From Psychrobacter immobilis (lineage in GTDB: Bacteria > Pseudomonadota > Gammaproteobacteria > Pseudomonadales > Moraxellaceae), in assembly GCF_904846235.1 (NCBI RefSeq), contig NZ_CAJGZN010000011.1, positions 53,416 through 117,415 on the forward strand: DNA of 64,000 nucleotides. Reading direction: 5' to 3'. Positions 33,067 to 42,909 of the stretch are shown here, piece after piece (positions within the stretch are counted from its first letter, which is position 1; each line of letters starts with the position of its first letter). Under the pieces are notes generated by a model. That model had not been told where the DNA came from. It ran no database searches and worked only from the letters and a program-made list of their open reading frames with translations. Position numbers and translations under genes: made by a program.

Positions 33067-34359
33067 ATGCGTACCCAAAAAAAACTACTAGTATCGTTAC
33101 TCGCCAGCACTTCAGCATTGCTGGTATCGCAAAGCGTGCTCGCTGCACCTGTTGTACTAGAACTGGACTATGAAATTCCTGTTCAGCAAAACCAAGTCGC
33201 GTTTGTGCCGTTTGCGGGTGACTCTGTCTTATCACCGATTATATTAAATGACCTGAGTAAAACCGAGCTAAAAGTAACCAATCAAGATCTACCGCAGCAG
33301 CCGCACAGTAGTAAAGAGCTGACAGGTACATTACCCGTTTGGCAAAGCATGGGCATACCGTATCTGGTTGTCGGCAGTACGCGTACCAATCGTGGCAAAA
33401 TAATCACCGATTATGAAGTCATCGATGTCAAATCTGGTCGTGTGATAGAAGGCAAGCAAAGCCTAACTGCCGATAATAATAGAGAAAGTATGCGTTATGC
33501 CGGTCATGTCATCGCAGACAAAGTATACGAGCTGATTACTGGTATTCCAGGAGACTTCTCAGGGCGCATTGCTTATATTGAAGAAACAGGAACTGGCAAG
33601 CAAAAGATCTCCCGTCTCAAAGTGATGGATGCTGATGGCGAAAACGCTAGAACCATTACTGAAGTGACAGGCTCTATTTTTTCACCAGCATGGTCACCTG
33701 ATGGCAACCGTATCGCCTACTCAGTACAACGTGAAAAATCATATCCCGTCATCTACGTGCAAAACGTCAGTGGCGGCGGCGCAACTACTCTGACGCCTTT
33801 TTCAGGTAGCAACCTAAGCCCTTCGTTCTCTCCTGATGGCAGCAAGATATTATTCTCTAGCAGCTTTGAGGGTAGTGCTGATATCTATGAAATGAGCGCT
33901 AGCGGTGGTACACCTAGAAGGCTCACCAATTTACCAAGTAGTGAAGTGCAACCAAGCTATGCACCAGACGGCAAATCTTTTGTGTTTGTCAGTGATAAGA
34001 CTGGCTTTAACAAGCCGCAAGTATATCGCTACGAGTTTGCCACAGGACAAACAACTAAAGTGTCAAACGGTGGTTATGCAACCAGCCCGCAGTTTAGCAG
34101 TGACGGTACACAAATTGCCTTTTTGAGTGGACGCTCAGCAGCTATTATGAATAGTAATGGCGCTATCACTACCAATCTTGGCAATACGGGTATCGACGAA
34201 GCACCCAGCTTCTCACCAAACGGTAAACGCGTGGTCTACGCATCGACCCAAGGCGGCAAAGGCGTGCTGACTATCAAGTCCCTCAATGGTGGCGAAGCGT
34301 TTGGTAAGTCAGGACAAGGCGTTATCCGCTCACCCGTATGGTCATCAAGCCCAAAATAA
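33067..34359 (+). CDS. tolB: Tol-Pal system periplasmic protein TolB
   Basis: 430-residue periplasmic protein. Signal peptide at residues 1-27, with the likely cut after VLAA. N-terminal alpha/beta domain to about residue 165, then a six-bladed beta propeller with repeated WSPDG-type motifs (SPAWSPDGNRIAYS, SPSFSPDGSKILFSS, QPSYAPDGKSFVFVS). It binds Pal and TolA. Length equals E. coli TolB. It follows tolA by 136 bp, so it may have an extra promoter. pal does not follow. A terminator comes next instead. Confidence 0.95.
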   Translation: MRTQKKLLVSLLASTSALLVSQSVLAAPVVLELDYEIPVQQNQVAFVPFAGDSVLSPIILNDLSKTELKVTNQDLPQQPHSSKELTGTLPVWQSMGIPYLVVGSTRTNRGKIITDYEVIDVKSGRVIEGKQSLTADNNRESMRYAGHVIADKVYELITGIPGDFSGRIAYIEETGTGKQKISRLKVMDADGENARTITEVTGSIFSPAWSPDGNRIAYSVQREKSYPVIYVQNVSGGGATTLTPFSGSNLSPSFSPDGSKILFSSSFEGSADIYEMSASGGTPRRLTNLPSSEVQPSYAPDGKSFVFVSDKTGFNKPQVYRYEFATGQTTKVSNGGYATSPQFSSDGTQIAFLSGRSAAIMNSNGAITTNLGNTGIDEAPSFSPNGKRVVYASTQGGKGVLTIKSLNGGEAFGKSGQGVIRSPVWSSSPK

Positions 34360-34426
34360 CTGGTCGTCCACCAAAGTAGCAATTTTGGTTATAGTAGAAT
34401 AAATATTAAGCAAGCAAAATTGAAAC

Positions 34427-34463
34427 GCCCCAATCATAGTCGTTACGGTTGGGGCTTTTTTTG
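34427..34463 (+). terminator. Intrinsic terminator of the tol operon
   Basis: GCCCCAA / TTGGGGC stem around a larger loop, followed by seven T, about 70 bp after the tolB stop. Confidence 0.8.
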
Positions 34464-34649
34464 ATTAAAAAAACAGTAATAGAAATGACAATAGTCTTAG
34501 TACTTATTCGTTCTCAATGGTCAACACTCCTCGCCTTTGATCTGCTTTCCAATGTTACCTAACCCTCCCTCCTTCGTAACAAACCTGTAAACGCACTAGT
34601 ACCAAAAAAAACATTGCAATGACTTGTATTTTACCTATACCCTAAATAG

Positions 34650-34680
34650 ACCTGACTAATTGGTCAGGTTGTTCAAATAT
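34650..34680 (+). promoter_or_regulatory. RutR-like operator overlapping the permease promoter
   Basis: ACCTGACTAATTGGTCAGGT (34650-34669) is a 20-bp palindrome with one asymmetric pair. It resembles the E. coli RutR site TTGACCANNTGGTCAA. The left half can serve as -35 (CTGACT, 34652-34657), with AAATAT as a weak -10 after 17 bp. The same core occurs at 37177 and 49990. Confidence 0.7.
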
Positions 34681-34860
34681 TAGCCAACATATATTAGTTA
34701 ATTTCATTGTTTATCTTACAGACGGATGCGTACCTCTATTGTTTACATCGATAAAAAACAAGTCGAAGATTGGGTTAAAACTTTGATCTCGTGATCTACC
34801 ACATTGTCTGATATCTACAGTCAAGCGGGTACTAAGCAGTTATTTTAGGAGGAAACCACC

Positions 34861-36267
34861 ATGAGTGAAAACGTTCCAGCGAATACCGATTTACTGTATA
34901 GACTGCATGACCGTCCTACCCCCATTAAAGCATTTTTAGGTGCTATACAGCACGTACTTGCAGCGTTTGTAGGTATCATCACACCCTCTCTTATCATAGG
35001 TGGCACATTAGGTTTAGGAGAGCATATCCCCTACCTTCTCAGTATGTCATTGATAGTATCTGGCGTCGCAACCTTTATTCAGACTCGTAAAGTAGGCCCT
35101 GTTGGCTCTGGCCTTATGGCATTACAAGGCACCAGTTTTGGATTTTTGGCAGCGGTACTGACGGCAGGTTTTGTGGTAAAAAACCGCGGCGGTGGTCCAG
35201 AAGAGATTTTATCCGTTATTTTTGGCGTCTCATTTCTCGGTGCATTTGTTGAGATATTTTTGAGTCAATTTATCACTAAACTCAAATCTTTTATGAGCCC
35301 TATTGTTACAGGCTGCGTGATTGTCACGATTGGTTTGTCCTTAACCAAGGTAGGTCTGACTGACTTAGCAGGTGGGTTTGGTGCTGAAGATTTTGGTAGT
35401 ATTCCAAACCTACTTTTGGGCGGTGGTGTGCTGGCAAGTGTCGTACTGATTAGCATCATCAACAATAAAGTCATTCGCTCAAGCGCCATCTTTATCGGTT
35501 TGATGCTCGGCCTTGTCGCTGCCGTATTTATGGGACGTATCGATTTTTCTCTGGTTTCTGAAGCGGCCTTTTTTACAGTGCCGATCCCTTTTAAGTATGG
35601 CTTTGGTTTTGATTGGCAGGCTTTTATTCCTATTGCCTTTATGTACATCATTACCAGTATCGAGACCTCAGGCGATCTGACGGCTACCTCGATGATATCA
35701 GGTGAACCGATCAAAGGCCCTCTCTATGAGAAACGCATCAAAGGCGGCGTACTAGGAGATGGTGTTAACTCTCTGATTGCGGCGGTATTCAATACCTTCC
35801 CCGTGACGACTTTTAGCCAAAACAACGGTGTGATTCAAATGACGGGTATTGCCAGTCGCTATGTGGGTTTCTATGTAGGCGGCATTCTATGCCTGATAGG
35901 GCTATTCCCCGTCCTTGGTGCTATTTTTACCCAATTACCGAAGCCTGTTGTTGGCGGCGTCACGCTACTGATGTTTGCGACGGTGGCGACTGCTGGTATT
36001 CGTATCTTATCTACCGTGCAATTTACGCACCGTAATGTTTTAATCATTGCCACCTCACTGGGTCTGGCAACGGGTATCGCCTTTGTCCCTGACGTACTGT
36101 CACAAACGCCACAGTTCTTTCAAAATATCTTTGGCTCAGCAGTAACGATGGCAGGGATTGTGGCCATCACCCTTGATATGATTTTACCCAAAAACTATGG
36201 CATCGAGTTTGATACTAAAGCACAGCACGCAAAAGACAACTTAGAACCAACGCAAGAAGTAGCATAA
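34861..36267 (+). CDS. NCS2-family xanthine/uric acid permease
   Basis: 468-residue nucleobase:cation symporter 2 of the XanQ/UacT/PbuX branch: GAIQHVLAAFVGIITPSLIIGG near residues 28-49, GPVGSGLMALQGTSFGFLAA, and the signature QNNGVIQMTGIASRYVG near residues 320-336. About 14 membrane spans. It lies beside the purine degradation genes and carries the shared operator, so it most likely imports xanthine and/or urate. Strong AGGAGG ribosome site. The next gene, the TetR regulator, is convergent. Confidence 0.88.
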   Translation: MSENVPANTDLLYRLHDRPTPIKAFLGAIQHVLAAFVGIITPSLIIGGTLGLGEHIPYLLSMSLIVSGVATFIQTRKVGPVGSGLMALQGTSFGFLAAVLTAGFVVKNRGGGPEEILSVIFGVSFLGAFVEIFLSQFITKLKSFMSPIVTGCVIVTIGLSLTKVGLTDLAGGFGAEDFGSIPNLLLGGGVLASVVLISIINNKVIRSSAIFIGLMLGLVAAVFMGRIDFSLVSEAAFFTVPIPFKYGFGFDWQAFIPIAFMYIITSIETSGDLTATSMISGEPIKGPLYEKRIKGGVLGDGVNSLIAAVFNTFPVTTFSQNNGVIQMTGIASRYVGFYVGGILCLIGLFPVLGAIFTQLPKPVVGGVTLLMFATVATAGIRILSTVQFTHRNVLIIATSLGLATGIAFVPDVLSQTPQFFQNIFGSAVTMAGIVAITLDMILPKNYGIEFDTKAQHAKDNLEPTQEVA

Positions 36268-36316
36268 GGCTAAGTGTAAGCTAGGGCTGAACATATCGAA
36301 GTGTTTCGCCGCAAAC

Positions 36317-36357
36317 GAGGTGCGTAAACAGGCGAATAGCAACAGTTTATGCACCTC
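36317..36357. terminator. Hairpin between convergent permease and TetR genes
   Basis: GAGGTGCGTAAAC (36317-36329) pairs with GTTTATGCACCTC (36345-36357) with one G-T position. No clear T-run, so it is a weak terminator candidate. Confidence 0.45.
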
Positions 36358-36381
36358 ACTTATCAAACAGCCACCTTGTCA

Positions 36382-37047
36382 TCATTCGAGGCCACAGCCT
36401 TTTAGAATAAAAGGCACTAGAAAATCTGCCGCACGCGCTTCATCTTCTGCATCATACGCTGTCTTATCCATCAATCCAACGATTTCAATCTCAAATTCAG
36501 CATAACGTTGGGTAGTCGCCCAAATCAAAATCAGTAGTTGTAGAGGATCAGTAATCCCAATTTTGCCTTGCTTGTGCCACTCTTTCATTACCTGTGCTTT
36601 ATCGTGTACCCACTCCTTCATCGTGGTGGACATAAATTCATGCAAATGCGGTGCACCGCCGATGACTTCAATTGCAAATAGTTTATGGCGACTTGGATTG
36701 ACAAAGGCTTGATGTAGCTTGGTACGGACGAATTTTTCGATGACTGTTTTTGGGTCGCTATCTACCGTCATGGTTACCAAGCCTTCATTCCATTCTTGAA
36801 TGATCGAGCGTAGCACTGCCATGTAGAGGTTTTTTTTATTTTTAAAGTAGTAGTGAACATTGGCTTTAGGCAAGCCTGCTCTATCGGCAATACCCTGCAT
36901 CGTAGCGCCGCGATAGCTCTGAAGCACAAACTCTTTTTCAGCTGCCGCTAAGATAAGCGCTTGATTCTGTGCGCGAATGGCTTGTTGGCTACGGTGCGAG
37001 GGCGTATCAGTCACTGAGGTTTCTTCCTTTTGATTGTTTTGAGTCAT
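36382..37047 (-). CDS. RutR-like TetR family regulator, probable purine catabolism regulator
   Basis: 221 residues. N-terminal TetR helix-turn-helix (ATMQGIADRAGLPKANVHYYFKNKKNLYMAVL, about residues 44-75). The C-terminal domain is of the RutR/YcdC type: HKLFAIEVIGGAPHLHEF, LQLLILIWATTQRYAEFEIEIVGL. E. coli RutR senses uracil or thymine and binds TTGACCA-NN-TGGTCAA. The same kind of palindrome appears three times around this gene, each before purine genes, so here the effector is more likely a purine catabolite such as urate or xanthine (inference). Divergent from uraD. Confidence 0.85.
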   Translation of the reverse strand: MTQNNQKEETSVTDTPSHRSQQAIRAQNQALILAAAEKEFVLQSYRGATMQGIADRAGLPKANVHYYFKNKKNLYMAVLRSIIQEWNEGLVTMTVDSDPKTVIEKFVRTKLHQAFVNPSRHKLFAIEVIGGAPHLHEFMSTTMKEWVHDKAQVMKEWHKQGKIGITDPLQLLILIWATTQRYAEFEIEIVGLMDKTAYDAEDEARAADFLVPFILKGCGLE

Positions 37048-37570
37048 AGCAGTGGTATCTCACTCTAAGAGACAGGTTCGACAAAATAGTCGCTATATTT
37101 TGCTGTGTATTCTTATGTAAATACATAGATTTGAGCAGCATAACCTGTTAAATAAAAATATTTCGCATAAAACAGTTGACCAATTAGTCAGGTTTTAGCA
37201 AAATGGGAACTGTAAATCAATTACGCCGTCATTAATCACTTCTTGCCAGACGTTTTGGACGGTCAAAATATCAGTGTTTCCTTAGCAAATCTGTTTCATA
37301 TTGTCAGTTCACTATAACTTGAGATTATGCAAAGCGTATATAAGCGCCAAAGCTCTGACTACGAACACATAGATTACTGGCTTTTGTTTTTAAGCAAATT
37401 AATAGCTGCTAGCTTAATCAAATCATCCATGAAGCTAAAGCAACCGCTACTTATCAAAATTACTGCTTGTACCTATAAGTTTATGCAAATAATCATAAGG
37501 TATAAACCTCTATCAAACATTTATCGCCCGATACAGATAATGGGCTGCCTTATTAGAAAAGGATGTCATC
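37048..37570. other. Divergent intergenic region tetR / uraD
   Basis: 523 bp. Contains the operator at 37176-37192. The rest is AT rich and mostly without structure I can name. A plus-strand open frame from 37327 overlapping uraD has no ribosome site or protein-like composition and was not accepted. Confidence 0.5.
37176..37204 (+). promoter_or_regulatory. RutR-like operator between tetR and uraD
   Basis: TTGACCAATTAGTCAGG. The core TGACCAATTAGTCA (37177-37190) is the exact reverse complement of the core at 34653-34666. On the plus strand TTGACC (37176-37181), a 17-bp spacer and CAAAAT (37199-37204) form a candidate promoter, which gives uraD a leader of about 360 nt. Position also allows control of the TetR gene. 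Confidence 0.7.
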
Positions 37571-38104
37571 GTGAGCTTAACCTTAGCGCAATTCAACGAT
37601 TTATCACAAGAAGTCGCCATCGCTCAGCTATTGACTTGCTGCACCAATAAAAACTGGGCTTATAAACTTGCAGACGCCCGCCCTTTTGCAGACGTTGATG
37701 CACTGCTAGCAAGTAGCGACGCTATCTGGAACAAAGTACAAAATGATGAGGCTAACTTATTAGAAGCGTTTGATGGACATCCGCAAATCGGTAACGTGGC
37801 ATCTCTAAAAGAAAAATACCGCAACACACAAAGTAGCGCTGCACATGAACAATCAGGCGCTAACGATGCAGCAGACGAAGTCCTCGAAGCACTTGCCAAA
37901 GGCAATCGAGACTATCTTGATAAATTTGGTTTTATTTTTATTGTCTTTGCGACCGGTAAAAGCGCGCAGCAAATGCTAGATCTGCTATTAGCGCGCTTGC
38001 CTAACGATCGTGCTACTGAACTGGCAAATGCAGCCACTGAACAAAATAAAATTACGCGTTTACGTTTAACTAAATTGCTAGGTAATGCTTCGACAAGCAA
38101 ATAG
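37571..38104 (+). CDS. uraD: OHCU decarboxylase
   Basis: 177-residue 2-oxo-4-hydroxy-4-carboxy-5-ureidoimidazoline decarboxylase, which makes S-allantoin from OHCU. Conserved catalytic His in EAFDGHPQIGNV and the helical KFGFIFIVFATGKSAQQMLDLLLARLPN block are typical. GTG start at 37571 with AAGGA 7-8 bp upstream. First gene of the plus-strand uraD-uraH-puuD-puuE-alc-allA series. Confidence 0.93.
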   Translation: MSLTLAQFNDLSQEVAIAQLLTCCTNKNWAYKLADARPFADVDALLASSDAIWNKVQNDEANLLEAFDGHPQIGNVASLKEKYRNTQSSAAHEQSGANDAADEVLEALAKGNRDYLDKFGFIFIVFATGKSAQQMLDLLLARLPNDRATELANAATEQNKITRLRLTKLLGNASTSK

Positions 38105-38169
38105 TAGTCGCAGAGTTAGACTAGTATTTTTACCCGATTTATATTTCTCACAAATTTAAAGGAAGCATT

Positions 38170-38538
38170 ATGTCTGCCACCCTATCATCACATATCTTAG
38201 ACACTCATCTTGGCAAACCTGCGGCTGATGTCGCCGTTACCTTACACCGCATACAAGACAACGGTGCCGCCATATTACTAGCGCATGGTACAACCAATAG
38301 TGATGGCCGTGTCATACCAGATGCTTGGCAGTTTGATACAGCCATCGATAGCACAGAGCATCAGCTAAATATTGGCCGCTATACCGTAACGTTCGATACT
38401 CAGTCTTATTTTGATGCTCAGCAGCTGACAGCATTTTACCCGCAAGTAGTTATCGACTTTGTAGTAAACGATGCCAGTCATTATCACGTGCCGCTTCTGC
38501 TTAGTGCGCACGGTTATAGCACCTATCGCGGATCATAG
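38170..38538 (+). CDS. uraH: 5-hydroxyisourate hydrolase
   Basis: 122-residue transthyretin-like protein that hydrolyses 5-hydroxyisourate to OHCU. The N-terminal SSHILDTHLGKPAADVAVTLHR and the diagnostic C-terminal tetrapeptide YRGS are both present, and the catalytic His/Arg/His set can be seen. Cytoplasmic (no signal peptide). AAAGGAAG upstream, 65 bp after uraD. Confidence 0.95.
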   Translation: MSATLSSHILDTHLGKPAADVAVTLHRIQDNGAAILLAHGTTNSDGRVIPDAWQFDTAIDSTEHQLNIGRYTVTFDTQSYFDAQQLTAFYPQVVIDFVVNDASHYHVPLLLSAHGYSTYRGS

Positions 38539-38638
38539 CTTTGGCGTTGTTTAGCTCTCTGCTTTGTTATTAGTTTTCAAGAAATACTATCAAAAGACAT
38601 TTTATTAAGACACTGTCATATTAAAGGACATTTATTAC

Positions 38639-39973
38639 ATGGGCGCCTATCTTCTCGAATGGTTGAGTTTATTTTTCCGCTGGTTTCATGTTATCGCTGG
38701 GGTCGCATGGATTGGTGCATCGTTTTATTTTGTGTGGCTAGATCTAAGCCTACGCAAGCCGCCACAGTGGAAAACAGACAAAGGCATTTCGGGTGATCTT
38801 TGGGCCGTCCATGGCGGCGGATTTTATGAAATTGCCAAATACAAACTCGAACCCGAAGAGATGCCAAAGACGCTACATTGGTTTAAGTGGGAAGCCTATA
38901 CCACTTGGCTGACGGGTGCGGCGATGATGTCTATCGTCTATTATGCCAATGCAACTGCCTACCTAATTGACCCAAGCAAAGTGCCTTTTACTAGTATCGG
39001 TGCCATTGCCACCAGCTTGCTTTTCTTGTTTGGTAGTTACTTCATTTATGAAGTTATCGTGCGCAGTCATTTGGGTAAAAATGCGTTTATCTTTAGTACG
39101 CTAATTTTTATCTTGCTGGTCATCGCGAGCTGGGGTTCTTACCAGCTGTTCAGTGATCGCGCCTCATTTATACATATCGGTGCTATCTTGGGCACGGTGA
39201 TGGTAGGTAACGTATTCTTCGGTATTATGCCGGCTCAGCGTGCACTCGTTGACTGTGTGCGGCGCGGTGAAAAACCGGGTAAAGAAGTGGCTGAATTGGC
39301 ATTACAAGCCAAAAATCGATCACTGATGAATAACTATTTTACCCTACCGCTGATTTTTACCATGATCAGCAACCATTACCCAATGATGTATGCTCATGAG
39401 AAAGGATGGTTGGTATTGGTCTTCGTAGGTATTATTACCGCGACTGTTCGTCATTACTTTAACCAAAAGCATTTGGGTCATAAAAAACCACGCTACTTGG
39501 TTATTCCAGCCGTATTAACCGTATTATTAATTATTTGGATGCGACCTGAGCCGATTGAGCCAATGCCTGCTACTACTTCAGTAGCGCCTACGACAACTGA
39601 TAGCACGCCGCCAGCTACAAGCGCGACTACTGACTCAAGCACTGATACCGTTGCTAATGCTAATAACAGTGCTGATAACAGTATTAGCACTGATGCAGTT
39701 ACTGCTGAAGCCGTACCCGTGAGCGCATCAGCAGATGACGCTATGATGGATGTCGTGCATACGCGCTGTAGCACCTGTCATGCTGTGCAGCCAACACAGC
39801 AAGGCTTTGCCGCGCCGCCAGCAGGTATTATTTTGCAGACGCCAGAAGACCTGAAAATACATAAAGCTAAAATCGTCACTGCAGTACAGACTGGCTATAT
39901 GCCGCTTGGTAATATTACTCAGTTGTCGGACACAGAACGCCAACAGCTCGTGGCCTATGCCTCATCACTTTAA
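38639..39973 (+). CDS. puuD: Membrane-bound urate hydroxylase PuuD with C-terminal cytochrome c domain
   Basis: 444 residues. An N-terminal membrane domain with about eight helices (FFRWFHVIAGVAWIGASFYF at the start) oxidises urate to 5-hydroxyisourate. A linker of about 60 residues, rich in Ser, Thr, Ala and Asp (roughly residues 305-365), leads to a cytochrome c domain with the haem motif CSTCH at 377-381 and a candidate Met ligand in GYMPLGN. This family replaces soluble urate oxidase and passes electrons to the respiratory chain without making peroxide. Second last step is encoded by the adjacent uraH and uraD. Confidence 0.92.
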   Translation: MGAYLLEWLSLFFRWFHVIAGVAWIGASFYFVWLDLSLRKPPQWKTDKGISGDLWAVHGGGFYEIAKYKLEPEEMPKTLHWFKWEAYTTWLTGAAMMSIVYYANATAYLIDPSKVPFTSIGAIATSLLFLFGSYFIYEVIVRSHLGKNAFIFSTLIFILLVIASWGSYQLFSDRASFIHIGAILGTVMVGNVFFGIMPAQRALVDCVRRGEKPGKEVAELALQAKNRSLMNNYFTLPLIFTMISNHYPMMYAHEKGWLVLVFVGIITATVRHYFNQKHLGHKKPRYLVIPAVLTVLLIIWMRPEPIEPMPATTSVAPTTTDSTPPATSATTDSSTDTVANANNSADNSISTDAVTAEAVPVSASADDAMMDVVHTRCSTCHAVQPTQQGFAAPPAGIILQTPEDLKIHKAKIVTAVQTGYMPLGNITQLSDTERQQLVAYASSL

Positions 39974-40055
39974 TTAGCGATCAAAAAACAACTGCTATTT
40001 ATGAGCAACGTTCTAATAGATACTTAAGGCTCTAAGCGATATAGGAATATAAATA

Positions 40056-41036
40056 ATGAGCAAAAAAATTACCAGTGACTTTGATATCAGTACGTATCCG
40101 CGCGACCTAAAGGGCTATGCTGGCAATCCACCAAAAGCAAACTGGCCAGGTGGCGCAAAAATCGCCGTACAGTTTGTATTAAACATCGAAGAAGGTGCAG
40201 AAAATAGCGTCATCCATGGCGATGGACAATCAGAGCGTTTTTTGTCTGATATTTTAGGCACGCCAGAATTTAACAACCGTCACCAGTCTATTGAATCTGC
40301 TTTTGAGTACGGTAGCCGTGTCGGCGTGTGGCGTGTGTTAGATGTCTTTAAAGATTATGGTATTCCTATCACCACGTTTACCTGTGCCGCCGCTGCTGAA
40401 AAAACACCGCATATTATCGAGCGTGTATTAGAAGACGGTCATGAGATTGCCAGTCATGGTCTACGCTGGATCACTTATCAGGATATGTACCGTGAGACCG
40501 AGCGTGAACACATTCGCTGTGCCACCCAGATATTTAAACGTATGCTAGGCGGCCAACCTCTTGGTTGGTATACAGGACGCGATAGTCCAAATACTCGTGA
40601 ATTGGTTGCCGAGCAAGGCGGCTATATCTATGACTCTGACTCGTACGGTGATGAGTTACCGTATTGGCTCAATGTGAAGGTTCAAGAGAGCAATGTCATC
40701 ACACGCAAACCGCACTTGATCATACCTTATAGCCTAGAGACCAACGATATGCGTTTTTCTTCTAGCCCAGGATTCACCCATGCTGAGCCATTTTATCAAT
40801 ATCTCAAAGACAGCTTTGACACCTTATACGAAGAAGGCGCACACACTCCTAAAATGCTAACCATTGGGCTGCATTGTCGCATTATTGGGCGTGCAGGACG
40901 TATCAAAGCGCTAAAGCAGTTTTTGCAATATATCACCAATAAGCCCGACGTATGGATATGCCGCCGTGATGATATCGCCAAGCACTGGTACGAAAACCAT
41001 CCTGCTACGGCAGACAACACTGCCAACTGGATGTAA
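40056..41036 (+). CDS. puuE: Allantoinase PuuE (polysaccharide deacetylase fold)
   Basis: 326-residue metal-independent allantoinase of the polysaccharide deacetylase superfamily, converting allantoin to allantoate. Visible: YPRDLKGYAGNPPKANWPGGAKIAVQFVLN, EEGAENSVIHGD, GSRVGVWRVLDVF, and GHEIASHGLRWI. This enzyme is unrelated to the amidohydrolase-type AllB. Length matches the Pseudomonas PuuE (about 308). 82 bp after puuD. Confidence 0.93.
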   Translation: MSKKITSDFDISTYPRDLKGYAGNPPKANWPGGAKIAVQFVLNIEEGAENSVIHGDGQSERFLSDILGTPEFNNRHQSIESAFEYGSRVGVWRVLDVFKDYGIPITTFTCAAAAEKTPHIIERVLEDGHEIASHGLRWITYQDMYRETEREHIRCATQIFKRMLGGQPLGWYTGRDSPNTRELVAEQGGYIYDSDSYGDELPYWLNVKVQESNVITRKPHLIIPYSLETNDMRFSSSPGFTHAEPFYQYLKDSFDTLYEEGAHTPKMLTIGLHCRIIGRAGRIKALKQFLQYITNKPDVWICRRDDIAKHWYENHPATADNTANWM

Positions 41037-41156
41037 GCTTAGGCTATCGTCCTAGTACTCATTCTACTTAGCTGAGCGAATGCGAATTGGCATAGATTAA
41101 TAAATAAGATAGCCACCACACTATCAACACACACCATTATTAAAAAAGGAATCATT

Positions 41157-42287
41157 GTGAGTCAAAATACTTCAGAAGTTGGACAAATTATCTCCGCAAA
41201 CAATCTACCTGATACCCTGCCAGCGTTTACCAAGAAATCAAACGTCGCTGACAGTCGCTTGGGCGCAAAATCACTATTCGCTACCGATGATTTTTTTGCG
41301 GATAAAAGCCGTATTCTAAATCCTGATGCGCCTATTTTTGTTGTGGATAAATTCGATAGTAATGGTAAATGGATGGACGGCTGGGAAACTCGTCGCAAGC
41401 GCCATTTGGGTTACGACTATTTAGTTATCCAGCTTGCGCGCCCAACCAAAATAGCTGGTTTAGATATTGACACCAGTCACTTCACGGGTAACTTCCCATC
41501 TTCAGCTAGTGTCGATGCCTTGTACGCGCCAGAGCTACTGCAGCAAGATGGAGCTAAACTTACCAGTCTAAGCAAAGAAGACTGGGACAATAAAAACTGG
41601 CAGGCGCTAGTGGGTATGACCCCGCTTGAAGGTCACCATCATGAATTTATCGAGATTGATCATGAGCAAACGGTGACCCATATTCGTTTGAATATTTATC
41701 CAGATGGCGGCGTTGCCCGACTACGTGTCTATGGTGATATCCAACTTGATGCCAGCCTAAACATACAAGGCAAGACACTTGACTTGGCAGGCGCGTTAAA
41801 CGGTGGTCGTGCCATTGCTAGTAACGACGCACATTTTGGTGCGGCTAGTAATTTACTTCTACCAACTAAAGCGCCTAACATGGGTGATGGTTGGGAGACT
41901 CGTCGTCGCCGTGAGCCAGGCAATGACTGGTGTATCATCGCGCTAGGTCAAGCAGGTATCGTTGATTCCATCGATATAGATACTGCCCACTTTAAAGGCA
42001 ATTACCCTGACAAAGTCTCGATCCAAGCCGTCTACTCACCAAATACACCAGAGCAAACTTTAGTGACTCAGAGTATGTTTTGGGACACCTTACTTGAACC
42101 ACAAAAAACCAACGCTGACGACGTTCATCACTTTGGTAAAGACAAGCTTCAACTTGATAAACCCATTACGCATATTCGGGTTAATATTTTCCCAGATGGT
42201 GGCATCAGCCGTGTTCGCGTATATGGCAAAATTGCTGAGGCTAATACTGGTACTGGTGCTGATACTGATAGCAAAGAGGCAAAATAA
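41157..42287 (+). CDS. alc: Allantoicase
   Basis: 376 residues from a GTG at 41157 with AAGGAA upstream. Hydrolyses allantoate to ureidoglycolate and urea. Two internal repeats of about 165 residues are clear: [20 protein letters not shown]...[10 protein letters not shown] in the first and [20 protein letters not shown]...[10 protein letters not shown] in the second, each ending in HIRxNIxPDGGxxRxRVYG. The last bases of its stop overlap the allA start, so the two are coupled. Confidence 0.95.
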   Translation: MSQNTSEVGQIISANNLPDTLPAFTKKSNVADSRLGAKSLFATDDFFADKSRILNPDAPIFVVDKFDSNGKWMDGWETRRKRHLGYDYLVIQLARPTKIAGLDIDTSHFTGNFPSSASVDALYAPELLQQDGAKLTSLSKEDWDNKNWQALVGMTPLEGHHHEFIEIDHEQTVTHIRLNIYPDGGVARLRVYGDIQLDASLNIQGKTLDLAGALNGGRAIASNDAHFGAASNLLLPTKAPNMGDGWETRRRREPGNDWCIIALGQAGIVDSIDIDTAHFKGNYPDKVSIQAVYSPNTPEQTLVTQSMFWDTLLEPQKTNADDVHHFGKDKLQLDKPITHIRVNIFPDGGISRVRVYGKIAEANTGTGADTDSKEAK

Positions 42288-42817
42288 TGAGTGTCACTCT
42301 AATTGCTAAGCCTTTGACTAAGGCAAACTTTGCCCCCTATGGTTCGGTCATCGAGCGCTATGAAGCCTGTGAGCAAAATGCTGACAATACTTATGAAATC
42401 AATAATGGCTATGCGGTTCGCCATCATGCACTTGCCGAAAGTAAACTAGACGGTGGCTCAGTTGGTATGAGTATCTTTCGGGCCAAGAAACGTGAGAACC
42501 CGATTGCACTCTCAGTCATGGAATACCATCCGCTTGGAACACAGGCGTTTGTATCTATGGAAGGCCAAGATTATATTGTCGTCGTCGCCCAAGCTGGTAA
42601 CCCTCCACAGTCGCCTGATGACTTAGTGGTGTTTTATGCAAAATCTCACCAAGGTGTACAGTACGACGCTAATGTCTGGCATCACCCTCTACTCGCGCTT
42701 GGTCGTGACAGTGATTTCTTAGTTATTGATCGTATCAATGGCGAGGGTAATAACTGTTATGAGATTGATATCACGGATTGGCATGTGTTTATTGAGTTAA
42801 AAGGCGAATGCAACTAA
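42287..42817 (+). CDS. allA: Ureidoglycolate lyase
   Basis: 176-residue cupin-fold enzyme that splits ureidoglycolate into glyoxylate and urea. Typical start ([19 protein letters not shown]) and core motifs [22 protein letters not shown] and [16 protein letters not shown]. Its ATG overlaps the TAA of alc. Last gene of the plus-strand series, followed by a terminator shared with guaD. Genes for urea or glyoxylate use are not in the window. Confidence 0.93.
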   Translation: MSVTLIAKPLTKANFAPYGSVIERYEACEQNADNTYEINNGYAVRHHALAESKLDGGSVGMSIFRAKKRENPIALSVMEYHPLGTQAFVSMEGQDYIVVVAQAGNPPQSPDDLVVFYAKSHQGVQYDANVWHHPLLALGRDSDFLVIDRINGEGNNCYEIDITDWHVFIELKGECN

Positions 42818-42846
42818 GCTGTCATTAAGCACAAATCAATTTGATA

Positions 42847-42890
42847 AAAGCCCTGTTTATGTTTAACATAAACAGGGCTTTTTCTTTATT
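42847..42890. terminator. Bidirectional terminator between allA and guaD
   Basis: AAAAGCCCTGTTTATGTT / AACATAAACAGGGCTTTT, a perfect 18-bp stem, with T-rich tails on both strands. Sits between the convergent stops at 42817 and 42910. Confidence 0.92.
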
Positions 42891-42909
42891 CATATTTTTC
42901 GCTAATTTA

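Larger units (their letters stand above)
34360..34860. other. Intergenic region tolB to purine permease
   Basis: 501 bp without a gene. Contains the tol terminator, the RutR-like operator at 34650-34669 and a strong ribosome site (TTAGGAGGAAA) directly before the permease start at 34861. Confidence 0.6.

Noticed and set aside
37327..37650. 107-codon open frame overlapping the uraD start
   Set aside because: No ribosome site; overlaps the well supported uraD in another frame; composition typical of translated AT-rich leader DNA.
39493..39774. 93-codon minus-strand open frame in puuD, hydrophobic
   Set aside because: Antisense of the Ser/Thr/Ala linker of PuuD, which reads as Val/Ala/Leu on the other strand.
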